A stretch of DNA of 64,000 bases. Origin: Desmodus rotundus. Its lineage: Eukaryota > Chordata > Mammalia > Chiroptera > Phyllostomidae. A program made the position numbers and the translations under genes. Shown here piece by piece: positions 35,390 through 47,295 of the stretch. The notes beneath the pieces were generated by a model. It saw only the letters and a program-made list of their open reading frames with translations, was not told where the DNA came from and ran no database searches. The stretch lies in the NCBI RefSeq assembly GCF_022682495.2, contig NC_071397.1, forward strand, positions 14,475,082 through 14,539,081, given 5' to 3'. The first letter of the stretch is position 1, and every line of letters begins with the position of its first letter.

Positions 35390-35665
35390 GTCTTTCAGGG
35401 AAAGAAGAAAACATGATACTTATGGTGAAAAATATTCCTATTTATCTGCAAAGCCTTTTCTGAGTCCTCCTCATTTTGCCAACCACTTTGAATTCTTCCC
35501 CCAGTCTTCCCAAGTCCATCCTTTGTGAATTCATATGTTTCTGTATGCCCCCACAGTACTTCATCGGCATCACTATTGCACATTTAGTCCCACTGACTTT
35601 ATGGTAAGGTTAAGTATGCGTATAATATCTTCTTGCTGCCTGTGAGCTCTTAAATGGCAGCTTTG
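35390..35665 (+). mobile_element. L2-like fragment (tentative)
   Basis: TTTCTGAGTCCTCCTCATTT, then CCCACAGTACTTCATCGGCA and CCTGTGAGCTCTTAAATGGC resemble the L2 3' end. The minus-strand ORF at 35395-35583 is incidental. Confidence 0.45.
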
Positions 35666-37172
35666 CATCTTTGAAAATGCTTTGCACCAGTGGGATACAA
35701 ATTATCATCTCAGGAGCTTCTGTGCCATTCTCCCTTATCTGAAAAAATGCAAAAGTTCCATGATGATCTTCCCACCACCCCTCTTTATGGACCAGTAAAT
35801 CTCTTCATAGTCAATGCATTTCTTCTCCTTCCAAGATCCTTCCTTCTTTACAGTGACAGCTGATTCATATATGGAAGTGGGAAGTGGGAAACAAAGTAGT
35901 AATCGGTGATAGGATCTATCTAGAATTAAAGACAGTAATAGTGGTTGTCAAATTTGATGTAGTGAGATCCAGTTCTACCAATTTCTCCCATTCTGTATCT
36001 TCAAATTAAGTGAGCAGAAGTAGCATCGTTTCTTCTGCCCACTGACACACTACTTTATCATTCATTATTGACTCATCTTTCATTATGCAGTCTCTATCCA
36101 TCCCCCCCCACCCCTTAGGCCTGCCTACAAAAAGTTAGAATGAACTTCCTTCCACGGCTAGCAAATGCAATTTAAAGTTTAATTTCTATAATAATTAAAA
36201 ACACATTCTATACTATGCTGTTGAATTATTCACCTCTTTTGAATTCACATTTTTAAAAAGAGAACTGCTTGGGCAAGTCCCTTTGCATTTTGAAATTTCA
36301 ATTTTTTTCCGATGAAAAATAATGAAGTGATTTGAAGTGGATGATATCAAAAGTCCCTTTTATCTTTAAGCCTCTATGAATCTGTGGCTTTATAATGTGT
36401 ACCTTGCAGGAATTCTGCAAGAATTAATGTTTGTGAAATAATTTAGCACTCAAGGATGAGTGGTTTTATGTTAGGGCCCCAGACTATTTTATTAAATGGA
36501 GCATGTCAGGGAAGTCTGTCGTGCCTGGGGATGGCTGCCGTCAGTGTCCCCAGCACTGCCTGTGCCCAGTACAGCCTCCAAAAGGAGAGAAGGGAGCAAG
36601 AACGCCACCAATGGAGCCAGAAATTCTGGTGAGTGGAGAGCACAAATATCCCTGAAATTCAAACCGGGAGGGGAGAACACGTATATACAAACACCAATGC
36701 TTAATGGAAACAAAAAGATTCCATGAGAGGATTTTGGCTTGGTGGCCCTGTTAAGGACCAGCCACATGCCAGGGAAGAGGCTTGGTGAAGTGTCTGTGCA
36801 CCTGTTTACATGATGTATCCCCCAGTGACTTCCCCTTCATGCTGAACCTTTCTTTGCCTGATTCCTTCCACTCATCAAAGCAAACCCATTTGATGACCCC
36901 AGTTTGGCTATCTAAGTAACTGAAGTGATTGAGTTAGAATTCAAGATACCTTAAAATTATTAATTCATTTCTTATATTTCTCATGTTTACTACTAAGCCT
37001 GAGAGCAGTCGATGAACTACCAAAAGTCACAATTAATGCATAGTTACACCGGGACTGACTAGAGGCCTGAGACTCGTAATCAACGCTTCTTTCATCGCAG
37101 CTCATTCTCTTATAAATTAATTCTAGTCTCGATATTGACTGAGAAAGGTTTCACAGATTTCCCAGCTGCATG
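35666..37172. other. Intergenic DNA, nothing recognised
   Basis: Overlapping ORFs on both strands at 36492-36767 lie in a slightly GC-richer patch, but neither has a recognised motif. No other feature was supported. Confidence 0.4.
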
Positions 37173-37186
37173 CTGACAAAAGTTTT
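37173..37186 (+). repeat. Left target-site duplication of a young L1
   Basis: CTGACAAAAGTTTT, repeated exactly at 37831-37844. The last bases merge with the poly-T of the minus-strand tail. Confidence 0.85.
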
Positions 37187-37830
37187 TTTTTTTCTTTTTT
37201 TTAATTTTAATTTTTTATTGTTATTCAGTTACAGTTGTGTGGCTTTTCTCCCTCCAGCCCACCCCAGCTGAACCCACCTCCCTCCCCCATTTCCACCCTC
37301 CCCCTTGATTTTATCCATGTGTCCTTTATAGTAGTTCCTGTAATCCCCTCTCCTCACTGTCCCCTCCCCACTCCCCACTGTCCATTGTTAGATTGTTCTT
37401 AACTTCAATGTCTCTGGTTATATTTTGTTTCCTTTTTTTTTTCTATTTATTATGTTCCAGTTAAAGGTGAGATCATATGGTATTTGTCCCTCACCGTCTG
37501 GCTTATTTCACTTAACATAATGTTCTCCAGTTCCATCCATGCTGTTGCAAAGGGTATAAGCTTCTTCTTTCTCTCTGCTGTGTAGAATTCCATTATGTAA
37601 ATATACCATAGTTTTTGGATCCACTCGTTTGCTGATGGGCACTTCGGTTGCTTCCAGTACTTGGCTATTATAAATTGTGCTGCTATGAACATTGGGGTGC
37701 ACAGGTTCTTTTGGATTGGTGTTTCAGGGTTCTTAGGGTATAATCCCAGCAGTAGAATTGCTGGGTCAAAGGGCAGGTCCATTTTTAGTTTTCTGAGGAA
37801 ATTCCATACTGTTTTCCACAGTGGCCTCAC
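37187..37830 (-). mobile_element. Young 5'-truncated L1 with perfect target duplication
   Basis: A minus-strand insertion: poly-T, pyrimidine-rich complement of the 3' UTR, then the last 126 codons of ORF2 open without interruption (37450-37830). The open frame contains [40 protein letters not shown] and the MLSEISQTVRDKYHMISPL end. An intact frame and an exact 14-bp duplication point to a recent event. It is 5'-truncated, so it is inactive. Its 3' UTR belongs with the 55.4-kb copy rather than those at 7 and 31 kb. Confidence 0.93.
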
Positions 37831-37844
37831 CTGACAAAAGTTTT
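37831..37844 (+). repeat. Right target-site duplication of a young L1
   Basis: CTGACAAAAGTTTT, identical to 37173-37186. Confidence 0.85.
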
Positions 37845-37964
37845 AATACTTTAACACAGAAGGTTAAATGGAGTGGATAATCCAGCACTTGGCAAGGCCA
37901 GGTGAAGAGATATTATACACCACGTCCGGAAGAGCTGGTGCAAACTCCACCACACCGTCTAGGG

Positions 37965-38098
37965 AAGGGGTGTCAGACTCATTTTCACCGGGGGCCACAT
38001 CAGCCTCACGGTTGCCTTCAAAGGGTGAATGTAGAGCTCTGTGTCCCTAGTTAAGGAGTAGTTACATTTATACAGTCCTAAAATTACATTCGGCCCCT
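37965..38098 (+). mobile_element. hAT-type MITE fragment, same family as 4.2 kb
   Basis: It starts AAGGGGTGTCAGACTCATTT and continues with CACCGGGGGCCACATCAGCC. An internal deletion joins this to GTTAAGGAGTAGTTACATTT and CTAAAATTACATTCGGCCCC, also seen at 4.3 kb. The far terminal repeat is missing, so this copy is truncated. It is non-coding. Confidence 0.75.
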
Positions 38099-38404
38099 AG
38101 GAGTAATAAAGAAACCTGCTCAGTAGACAGCCCATCAATGCCTTACCATTTTAATTCCTCACCAAGTTTCTGTCTATCGAAGCAGAAATTATATTTGGTA
38201 AGATCCCCTTGGACCACAATAGGAGTGTGGCCCAAGATTCCGCACTTGGCTGATGCTGAGGCCTCCAGTCAGAGGATCTCATGCTGAGTAGCAGTGCTTT
38301 ACGACGATGCTCCTCAAACTTTTTATTTTTAATTTAAAAGGTCTCTGAATACAATATTTACTGAACTGTTAGTTGTTAAAAGCTATCATACATTAGGTTT
38401 GCAC

Positions 38405-38602
38405 CAATGTTTAGCAAACTTGAACATGCATCAGAATCACCTGCTGGGCTTCATTAAGCACAGATTTCAGAGCCCTGTCCCAGAATCTACACAGATTTTC
38501 TGATTCAGTAGGTCCGGGGTGCCTTCTGAGAATTTGGACTTTTAACAACACCCCAGGTGACACGTGGCAGATTGAATAAAGACAATATTTTGAGTACCAC
38601 TG
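38405..38602 (+). mobile_element. MER5A-like hAT-Charlie MITE
   Basis: TTGAACATGCATCAGAATCA, CTGATTCAGTAGGTCCGGGG, GAGAATTTGGACTTTTAACA, a CCAGGTGACACG stretch and a TTTTGAGTACCACTG end match MER5A closely in order and length (about 190 bp). No clear 8-bp duplication was found. Confidence 0.85.
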
Positions 38603-38739
38603 CTCTCCACTCTGCAGCGTGACTTGTATAATTTTGTTTTTATTATTGCTAGCACCAGATGTTAAATAATGAAAAAATAATAATGCATTTGTTTTAGGTA
38701 AAAGATACACTAATATTAAAAGATCACGGTAACTAAAAT

Positions 38740-39100
38740 GTGCTGAAATATATTGGCCAAAATATTGCTACACGAGATGTCTGAGATTTTACTGCCTATG
38801 TTTTCTTCTAGGATTTGTGTGGTTTCACAACATACATTTGAGTCTTTTATCCCTTTTGAGTTTACTCTTGTGCATGGTGTAAGTTAATGGTCTAGTTTTA
38901 TTATTATTTTTTTGCATGTATTTGTTCAATTTTCCCAACACCATTTATTGAAGAGACTGTTTTTACTCTTTTGTATGCTATTGCTTCCTTGGTCCAATAT
39001 TAATTGGCCATAAAGGCATGGGTTGATTTCTGGGCTCTCTGCTCTGTTCCATTGAACCCTATGCCTGTTCTTAGGCCAGTACCAGACTGTCTGCTTATCC
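38740..39100 (-). mobile_element. Old L1 ORF2 fragment
   Basis: Minus-strand ORF2 segment: TTCTTCTAGGATTTGTGTGG, TGGTGTAAGTTAATGGTCTA, CAACACCATTTATTGAAGAG and TGTTCCATTGAACCCTATGC are standard L1 ORF2 complement landmarks. It is broken by stops and has no 3' UTR. The ORFs at 38926-39291 are shadows. Confidence 0.8.
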
Positions 39101-42100
39101 GTGTTTTCCCTCACCTCACTTCTCCCAGGTTATGTCCATTTTCACCCACATTCACTTTGCTGTTGGACGGGATCAACCAGAAGGATATGGTAAGCTTTTC
39201 TAATACACATACTGTCAGAAATTGCTTAAGATGGCATTTTCAGGGATATGTTAATAGAAGAAATGGTTATGCTAGATATCTGTTAATATAATAACTGTAC
39301 AACTGAAAACTTTGGTGTGAATGTAAGCTGTGAAAATTAACCGTATTTAAGTACTATGGAAGCATGGTGTTTTAAACAATGACAACACTCTTGTGACTTT
39401 CTGTCAAAAAAGAAGCAAAGCTAAGACTCAAGTAGAACAGTTGATAAATATTACGTATGACTTGTTTTAGAGATTTGAACATTTAGGGGTTCCATCTAGC
39501 TACCCATGCTCACTCTACATTGTAGCTTATTGTCTGTATTACTGAGTGGCCAGCCCCACGCGTGTATGGAGTGATGTCACGCTATAGCGATTCTGCAGCC
39601 CTTGCAGCCTGATTTCCTTATGGAATAACTAAATTTTCCCCTTCTGAGATTTTCTTTCTTTTTTTTTTTTTTGTAGCCCAGTGTAGAAAAGTTGTAGGTT
39701 TTGACTCCAGCAGCTCTCAGTTCAAATCCTAGCATAGATAATCATTAATAGGATGGCCTCTATGAGCCTGCTGGGAAATGACACTAAAAACACCTGGCTG
39801 GCAGGGGTGTAGCAAGGATGAGCGACGATATAAGTTAAGTAGCCTGCGAAGGACCCAGCAGATAGAAGCTATATTCTTTGGAGGAACCGTGTTTTTATGA
39901 GCTTCCCTGGGAATGACTTTCCCTCCAGCCAAATATCCAATGATCATGTGAAAATGACTCTTGTTAATTTATAAATAATGACACAAAATAGTTGTGGGTT
40001 GTGATTATTTATAAGAACTGTGTACATTTCTGAATATATGCTTACTTAATGTTGTTCATGATTAAGTTTGGAATTTTATCTGACATTAAGCTACCTATTT
40101 TAACTCTAAGCAGATAATTATTTTTATAATAACAGTAGAGGTTCTGGATGTTAACTAAATCAAAGGGTAATGCACTAAGAAGTATTAAATGAAATAAAAT
40201 TTATAAAATAATTCATAGAAACTATAAAAATAGTGATAAAACATTAAAAGATACATCAAATTGGCTCTTCAACCAAAACGAACTTCTGTATCAAAGAAGG
40301 CACATGGACTATGCTAAAGGGAACACATAGAAATGAAGATAGAAGCGAAGTAATCATGTGGTGTTGTTGCATTTGAATAAATAACAGGCCATCATCACCA
40401 TGGGTGGCATATGATGGAACACGCGTGGGGCAGAAATTGTAATTTATGACATTGGGAATAAGAATTTCTAATGCAACTGGAAAAATCATTGAATGCTGTC
40501 ACAGTGAAATGGTTTTTCTCAACTAGACATCTACTCTATTTAAAGAATGATTAAGAAAATTCAAATTCAAGAACAAAAAAAATTACAAAATCTTACACAA
40601 GAGTACACTTCAACGATGGAGTTAGGACAATGAGTGCCAAAATGTAGCCAATCATCTCTACGTTCATTCTCAAAAGATTCATCATTGAGCTCCATGACTA
40701 TAAGATTTGATACATTAAAATATGTTAATATTTTATTACCCATCATTAGAATCTGTTAAAACAATAAGTTCTTGCTTAGAATAGTTAACTGTGATTCCTC
40801 TTCATCTTCTGGAGACAGACTAATGAGTTTTATGTGCTCCTTCCACCGTTTCATTTGCACCTGAAACTTCACGGAGTCACAGAGACCAATATTATGGAAA
40901 GCATTAAATAAAGAACATTTAGAACATTCTTCAAACCATCTTTGTCCTAGATTAGTATGTTGCAAATTGCTCTTCTGTCATCACTTAATTACTATTATTC
41001 TTTTGGGAATTTCCACCTCATCTGTCCTTGCATGGATTGACCTCACATTGGTGTAACCCCGTCTTCAACGTGGGCAAGTCCGCATGTGTGTGATGGTTAC
41101 ATGACTTTAAACCCAAGATTTTGATGAAGACGGCGTGTTGGAGGAAAAGACAGGAGCATTTGACGTCATGAAACTTGTTTATTTCCATTGCACTAAATAA
41201 AAGCGTGTTGTTTAGTATCTGAAACACTTAATGAAATTCTTACACAATATGTTGTACTTCACTGGATTTTTGATCACTGTTTTTTGAAATAATAAGTCAA
41301 TCTTCAATAACTCACATTTGTGTTTACACAATTACCCAGACTTATGAACGTTAATTTCATGCATTGCTTTTGTTTGATCTATTTAATAGTCATCTTTAAT
41401 ACAGTTGGCTGATAATCATTACAGAGTTCAAAGAGTCAATTGCTTTTTATGAACTAGAGAAGCATTTAAATTACAAATTACGTTCCAATTTTTGAACTTG
41501 GGGTTTTCATAAAATGGATTATCTTAAATCAAACTGATATATTCATTGAGCAGCTGAAGTATGCTATGGGAAGCAAATCAATCTGTACTGACTGGAGCAA
41601 GAGACCCACCCTTCCAAGGGGTGCACACCAAAATTCTATCAGTGGAGGTCTCTAAAAAACACAGACAGCACTGCTCTGTGCTTCATCAGATGAACCCAAC
41701 ACTGGATACTTCCCTGTCAAACTTCTTATAAGAAATGGCAAAGAACCTGTAACCCCGAGTTTCCCATTGATAGTCTTATAACTTTACAAGCTAACTCCAA
41801 AAAGTAATTTTGATTTTGCAATAAATTTTATTATTAGTTATACTCTTAACTTATTGAAGCCGACTGGGTTATATAACATACAATAGCATTGCTATTTTAC
41901 CCCAGATGTTTATATTATGATCTTCTATACATTATACACTTTGTCTAAGGGTTAACTTCTTAAGAGGCTACCACATGATAATTCCATTGCGCCTAAAGAT
42001 ACATAGGCATTATAATTGGCCCTTGTCTTGGCTGCCTAACTCATTAATAATTGGGAGCGAATGAAATGATACATCGTGCAATAGCAGGCCAATTCTTCTT

Positions 42101-42144
42101 AATAGTTACAACGTTTTCATTTGCCTCACCAGCTTTCTCTTCAG
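39101..42144. other. AT-rich intergenic DNA, nothing recognised
   Basis: Three minus-strand ORFs (40256-40489, 40756-40965 and 41018-41227) lie in line within 1 kb and might be a degraded retrocopy, but I recognise no protein in them. A T-run of 15 bases occurs at 39658-39673. Nothing else was supported. Confidence 0.35.
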
Positions 42145-42380
42145 AGTCAATATATAGGCTTTGGAACAAGATAGATCTGGATTGGAATCCAGGCTCTGCC
42201 ACCTAGTGGTCATGAATCTTAAAGTTATTTATTTTCTTGGAGCCTCAATTAATTCCTTTAGAACCCTGTAAAAATTAATACTGCTCAGCCAGGACTTTGG
42301 TGAGGTTTAAATAAAATAATGTGTGGAAAGGTTCTGGCTTTAGTAAGGGTGCCATAAATGTTAATTATTATGATTAACAT
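42145..42380 (+). mobile_element. MIR SINE, nearly full length
   Basis: GGATTGGAATCCAGGCTCTG, CCACCTAGTGGTCATGAATC, TTTGGTGAGGTTTAAATAAA and AGGGTGCCATAAATGTTAAT cover the tRNA-related head, core and 3' LINE-like tail of MIR in order. Confidence 0.85.
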
Positions 42381-43444
42381 CATTGGCATTGTAATTGCTT
42401 TATTAATAAATAAGTGGTATTATAATAGCACAAGCTGATTTATTGGATTTAGTATTTTATCACTTAAAAGCATAAAGGCACTGGTTTAAGAACATTTCCT
42501 AGGTGAAGAAACAAGAACTAAATATAAGACTCTGGGTGTAGGGGTTTCTGAAGATCCCCAATAGGCCAGAGGCGGGACACATTGAGAAAAGGTCACAGGG
42601 ACTGACACCAAATCCGATTCATAATTTCTCTAAACAGAGCTTGGTCCTGTCCTGAAACTGAAATGTTCTGTTACATCACTGCAAAGACAAAAATAGGCTT
42701 AGATGAGAGGGGAGGGAAGGTGGATGATGGGTAGGTGGGTAGGTGATGGGAGTGGAATAGGCAAAAGCCTTCATATCTCCCACTTCAATGCTTTAAATAC
42801 TAGGCCACTTCTCTGCTTAAAGCCTACTTTGGAATAAACAGATCTGGTGTGGTCATGATATACTTTTAAAAATAAAGAGAAACTAATGACTTAGAATATT
42901 AAGGTAAAGGGATTCTTCTTATTACCTCTTTTAGATAATTAGAATGCAAATTTAAAGGAATTCCTATGTGACCTTTTAGAAAAGAACAGGAATAAAAAAA
43001 AAATAATTAGACAAAGTTTGTCACTTGTGCAAATGACCAAAACACACACGTGCACACACACACACAGTAACCGTAGAGTCATACTGGGAATGCTTTGTTC
43101 TTTCTACGTGTGTGATGTTTTCTTCCACGACTTCTCACTTCCTTAATCTGAAGCATTTTCTTTCCCTCCATGAAAGTAATAAAGCTAATGGGGGATATCT
43201 AAATGCCTATTTTTATTTATATCCTTCTACTTCTCTCTATTTATAGTAGACATAGAATTTTTAGTTTATTTATAGGCAGATATTACTCTGAGAAAGAACT
43301 GAAAATGTCTTTCCCCTTTCACCTCCATGCTCCCCACTCTTCCCTACTATTTCCTACAGAACTATATTATAAAAATGGTGAATATTTAGTGGTTTAAATT
43401 TATTTGAAATTTTTGATTTTTTATTAAAGGATATTCTTCTAGTA
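42381..43444. other. Intergenic DNA, with a short CA repeat
   Basis: A short imperfect (CA)n tract lies at 43041-43067. No gene or other clear repeat was found. Confidence 0.4.
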
Positions 43445-44039
43445 CAGGGATTTGCATACTATAGCCCAGTAGCTAGGTATAGACTTCTATGTTTTTGTAT
43501 AGATTATAAGAATGGGGTTTTCCTTTTTAAGTTGCTGAAGTACAATCAGAAGAAAAATAACAATTAATGGCATGTGAAAATTCTATGAAATTCAAATGTT
43601 AGCGTCCAAAATTAAAGTCTTATTAGAACATAGCCACACGCATTTGTCCATACATTGTCTATGGCGGCTTCCACACTCCAGCAGCCGAGCTGAGTGTTTG
43701 GGACATGGACCTCGCGTTCCATCCTGTCTCATTGCTTTGCACTGCTTCTTGGTTCACTGCAAATCACCGTGACAGTTATAATTCTGCAACATTTCTAGTG
43801 CCATGCATATCACTATGCCATAACATTTGTTTTATTAATATTGCATGTAACATCAAAAGAAACAAGTGGAATTTGAATATTGTAATTGTGGTACACTGGT
43901 GTGAATTATTCTGTTATCAAATTAGGTGACTAAATATCTTTTTTATTAAGCAATGGCACTATAGCAGTGTCACATAAAAGTTTATATTACCAGACTACGC
44001 ACTCGTTGTATCTGCAACTCATAAGAAAACAACAAACAG

Positions 44040-45180
44040 AAAAAGAAGAAAATTTTAAATGAAATATCATATCACAAAAGAATTTCTTCACAGAAATAAA
44101 AGACCAAAATTAGGCTGCAAATAAATTTCTCAGAAGCTCATTTATTAGCCAAGCAAGAAAATCCATTTACCAATGTTAACTTAGCAATTGAAGAAATGGG
44201 CCAGAGAAAGTAATTAAACCATCAACTTCTTGAGAACAACAGTTTTTCAACAAGTTGAACACATTGGAAGCAACATCGATGGTTAATTTAAAAACAATTT
44301 CAATGCTCTTGAGTAGCTTTCCTTGACTATTGGTAAGTCAAAAGATGTTACTAATATTAGTCAGTTGTTGCTTACTAGAGCAGTCGATAAAGGGTTTGAA
44401 GTAACCGAAGATTTAACATCTATGAATAAGCTGTGTGGAATCAATACAAGTGGGAATACTTTCCAAGAAGTTGAGAAAACAGTTTTTCAGCACAACCTGA
44501 AATGGAATCTGCTAAGATGTGTTATGATTAATGGTTGTAAAAATATATGTAGAGCAGAAAAAAGATTAGTTTTTCACAAATTCACAAAGCTTGTGAAGAT
44601 GTAAAGTATTTAAAGCCTAAGGCTATTCATTAAGTAGGTACTTTGCAGAAAGCATTTGTATCCATCTGCTGTTATTGACAGAGCAGTGTCAACAGTGCAC
44701 TTCATTCACCCTTGTGGACTCAACTTTAGTCAGCTGGAAGATTTTGAACTCACAACCAAGAATGAAATTTTTCTGAATAAGAACTTCTCTCAACCTCTGT
44801 TATCAAATACTAAGCATCTTTGAAATTAGCTTTTGCTGTGGACTTGATAATGTTCCTTAATGAACATTAAGAAAGTCAAAAGAGGGTTTATATGTGAAAT
44901 GTATACTTCACTATAGTCATTTCCACAACTGATGTTGTTTGAATCACAAGTAATACATTTTTTATAAGTCCTATGCTGTCAAAAGTAAAACAGTAAACTA
45001 GGTCTGCACTTTTAAACAAATTGGTATTGAGCTGACCTATAATTCTGAGATAAAGCTACAATTACGATACCATTATTCTGATCTTGAAGAAAATGCAAGG
45101 GTAATTTTCATATTTTAAAATTCATTTAACTGTGCAACTGAAGAGCTTTCATCTAACCTTCAATTGGAAGTGATTAATCT
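44040..45180 (+). pseudogene. hAT (Charlie-type) transposase pseudogene
   Basis: The longest open part (44323-44604) contains TIGKSKDVTNISQLLLTRAV, then VDKGFEVTEDLTSM and NLKWNLLRCVMINGCKNICR. These resemble the catalytic-domain region of hAT transposases of the type that gave rise to GTF2IRD2- and ZBED/SCAND3-related host proteins. Downstream, AVIDRAVSTVHFIHPCGLNF is readable in another frame. Stops and frameshifts are frequent and no continuous protein is possible. The N-terminal zinc-finger part is not recognisable. Confidence 0.75.
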
Positions 45181-45436
45181 GCAACTTAATGACATGTTAA
45201 AAGGCAAATATTAAAAAGAGAATCTAATAGAAATATATAAATTCCTTCCAAGAGATAATTATGCTTGATTAAAATCATATGTCAATGGATTTCTTATCAG
45301 TATTTGGCAGTACCTGTCTATGTGAAGAGACATTTCATAGATGAAATATACAAAATCTCATTTCAGCTCATCGTTAAAGATGGACCTTTATGACTACTTG
45401 ATGATAGAGAGCACTAAATTTGAAAGCCCAATGTGT

Positions 45437-46040
45437 GAGTTTTCTATCAGTGCTATATGACAAATAACCACAATTTGGTGGCTTAAAACAGTACCCGTTA
45501 CACTCTCACAGAATGCTTGTCAGAAGTCTGAGTTACAGAATAACTCAACTGGATTCTTTGCTTAAAGTCTCACAAGGCCAAAATCAAGGTATCAGCAAAG
45601 CAGTGTTCCTCTCTGGAGGGTTTGGAAATAATCCCACTTGTAAACTCATTCAGGTTGCACAAATTTAGTTCCTTATGGTTGTAGAACTGAGGCCCTCATT
45701 TTCTTGCTGACTTTCAGCCAGGGACCAATCTCTACTCCTACATACTCCCCACATTCTTTCTCATGCTTTCCTTTGGCCTCTCCACCAACTGTAGGTCAAA
45801 TCCCTCTCACGCTTCTAATCCCAATGACTTCTCCTTCTGCATATCTCTGACTTCGGTCTGAGAGCATGCCCTCTGCCTTTAAGAGCTCATATGATTAGAT
45901 TAGTCCCACCTGACAATACAGATGAATCTCCCTATTTTAACAGCCACAATCTCAATTATATCTATGACTTTTTTACTATATACATATTCAAAGATCCAAG
46001 GACCAGAATAGGACATATTTGTGGGGTTGTTATTCTGCCA
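45437..46040 (+). mobile_element. Old interspersed repeat nested in the Charlie element
   Basis: TTTTCTATCAGTGCTATATG, AACCACAATTTGGTGGCTTA, GTCTCACAAGGCCAAAATCA, GTAGAACTGAGGCCCTCATT and GAATCTCCCTATTTTAACAG are a familiar ancient repeat motif order, ending GGGGTTGTTATTCTGCCA. TG...CA-like ends suggest an LTR. I could not name the family with confidence. Confidence 0.55.
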
Positions 46041-46304
46041 TTGATCCAATTAAGCCAACTGGTATCAACCCAAAACAATTCCATTCATGTTAGTAGAAGA
46101 TCTGTGTTAAAAATTGTATTCCATTATCATTATCGTTGTTGTTATTTTTATATTTTGAATTTTGTTAATTAAAAATGAATGACAATGTATGTTTTTTTTC
46201 ATTTTTATATAAACACCTGTCTAGTTTCCTCAATTTTGCCTTTGGTATGTAAAGCAAAAATGTTTATTATCTGGCTCATTACAGAAAAATTCTGTCAAAC
46301 CGGG

Positions 46305-46909
46305 TTTTAGTGGAAAAATTAATTGGTACAGACTTTCTGAAAGGAAATTTAACTATATGTTCCAAAAAACAAAATGAAAAAAACAAACAACTAAAAAATG
46401 TTCCAGAAATTTTATTACCAGGAGTTTTTTTCTAGGATTCTAAGTATGTGTGTACTCAAATTTATCAATAGTTTTTTGTTTATTCAGCATCACTCATTAA
46501 GTCAGAAATTTGGAGCTAATCTAAGTATGTACCAAGAAGCAGATGGTTAAATAAATTAGAATAAATCCATTTGGTACTAAAATTATAATATAATAAATAT
46601 AAATGCTAGCTATTTTTATTGTCATTAATTATATGCATTATGATGTTTTAAAATAATGCATATTTATTACATTTTAAAGCAATAACTATAATTAAAGTTA
46701 TTTTTATAAAACCAATTGACTTAATTTTGTGGGAACATTCAGGAAGCAATAAAAAAAGACTTTGGTTTACAGCGATTATGTTTAGAGATATGAGAAAATA
46801 TTCGGTAAGAAAGAGATAAAAATGATGGAAGTTATCCCTTGGGTGTAGGACTGAGAGCAAGATGTTGTAGAGCGGGAATTCTTGCTCTTAATTATGAGGC
46901 TTACATAGT
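46305..46909. other. AT-rich intergenic DNA, nothing recognised
   Basis: No gene or familiar repeat. Confidence 0.4.
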
Positions 46910-47295
46910 TCGTATTTGACCTTGAAATGTGGTGTGGAGGGAGAGCTCTAAAGATACCCTGAACTGACAGAAGGATGAACAGGTGAGTGAGTCTTAAAGG
47001 AAATTCAGCCTGAACATCACTGGAGGCAAAAATGACAAAATTCAAGCTGTCCTACTTCAGACAGATATGAGAAGGAAGGGTTCTTTGGAAAAGACAATAA
47101 TGGAAAAAATTGAAGGCACCCAAAAGAGACGAAGACCAAATATGAGATGGATTGACTGCATAAAAGAAGCCATAAACATGAGTCTACAGGAGCTGAGCAG
47201 GACCATTGAGGACAGGACACCGTGGACATCACTCCTTCACAGAGTCCCCAGGAGTCAGAGATGACTCAGTGGCACACAGTGTACACACACACTGC
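46910..47295 (+). mobile_element. RTE/BovB-clade LINE 3' end
   Basis: A 65-codon open frame (47067-47264) begins MRRKGSLEKTIMEKIEG and contains RRRPNMRWIDCIKEAINMSL, then RTIEDRTPWTSLLHRVPRSQ. The layout (MRR...SLEKT, MRW-D-I, MSL, DR--W, H-V--S) is that of the extreme C-terminus of RTE/BovB reverse transcriptases. The DNA upstream (TTGAAATGTGGTGTGGAGGG) and downstream (CAGGAGTCAGAGATGACTCA) also follows the BovB 3' end pattern. RT catalytic motifs are missing, so this is a 5'-truncated fossil. Confidence 0.75.

Larger units (their letters stand above)
43445..46304 (+). mobile_element. Charlie-type hAT DNA transposon, autonomous size, decayed
   Basis: The left end CAGGGATTTGCATACTATAG is followed by the well-known ATTAGAACATAGCCACACGC segment. 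The right end carries TTTATTATCTGGCTCATTAC and AGAAAAATTCTGTCAAACCG, the complementary terminus. The span is about 2.86 kb. TTCTAGTA (43437-43444) and TTTTAGTG (46305-46312) match at 6 of 8 bases, consistent with an old hAT duplication. The interior holds a broken transposase (44040-45180). An unrelated interspersed repeat occupies about 45437-46040. Confidence 0.8.
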
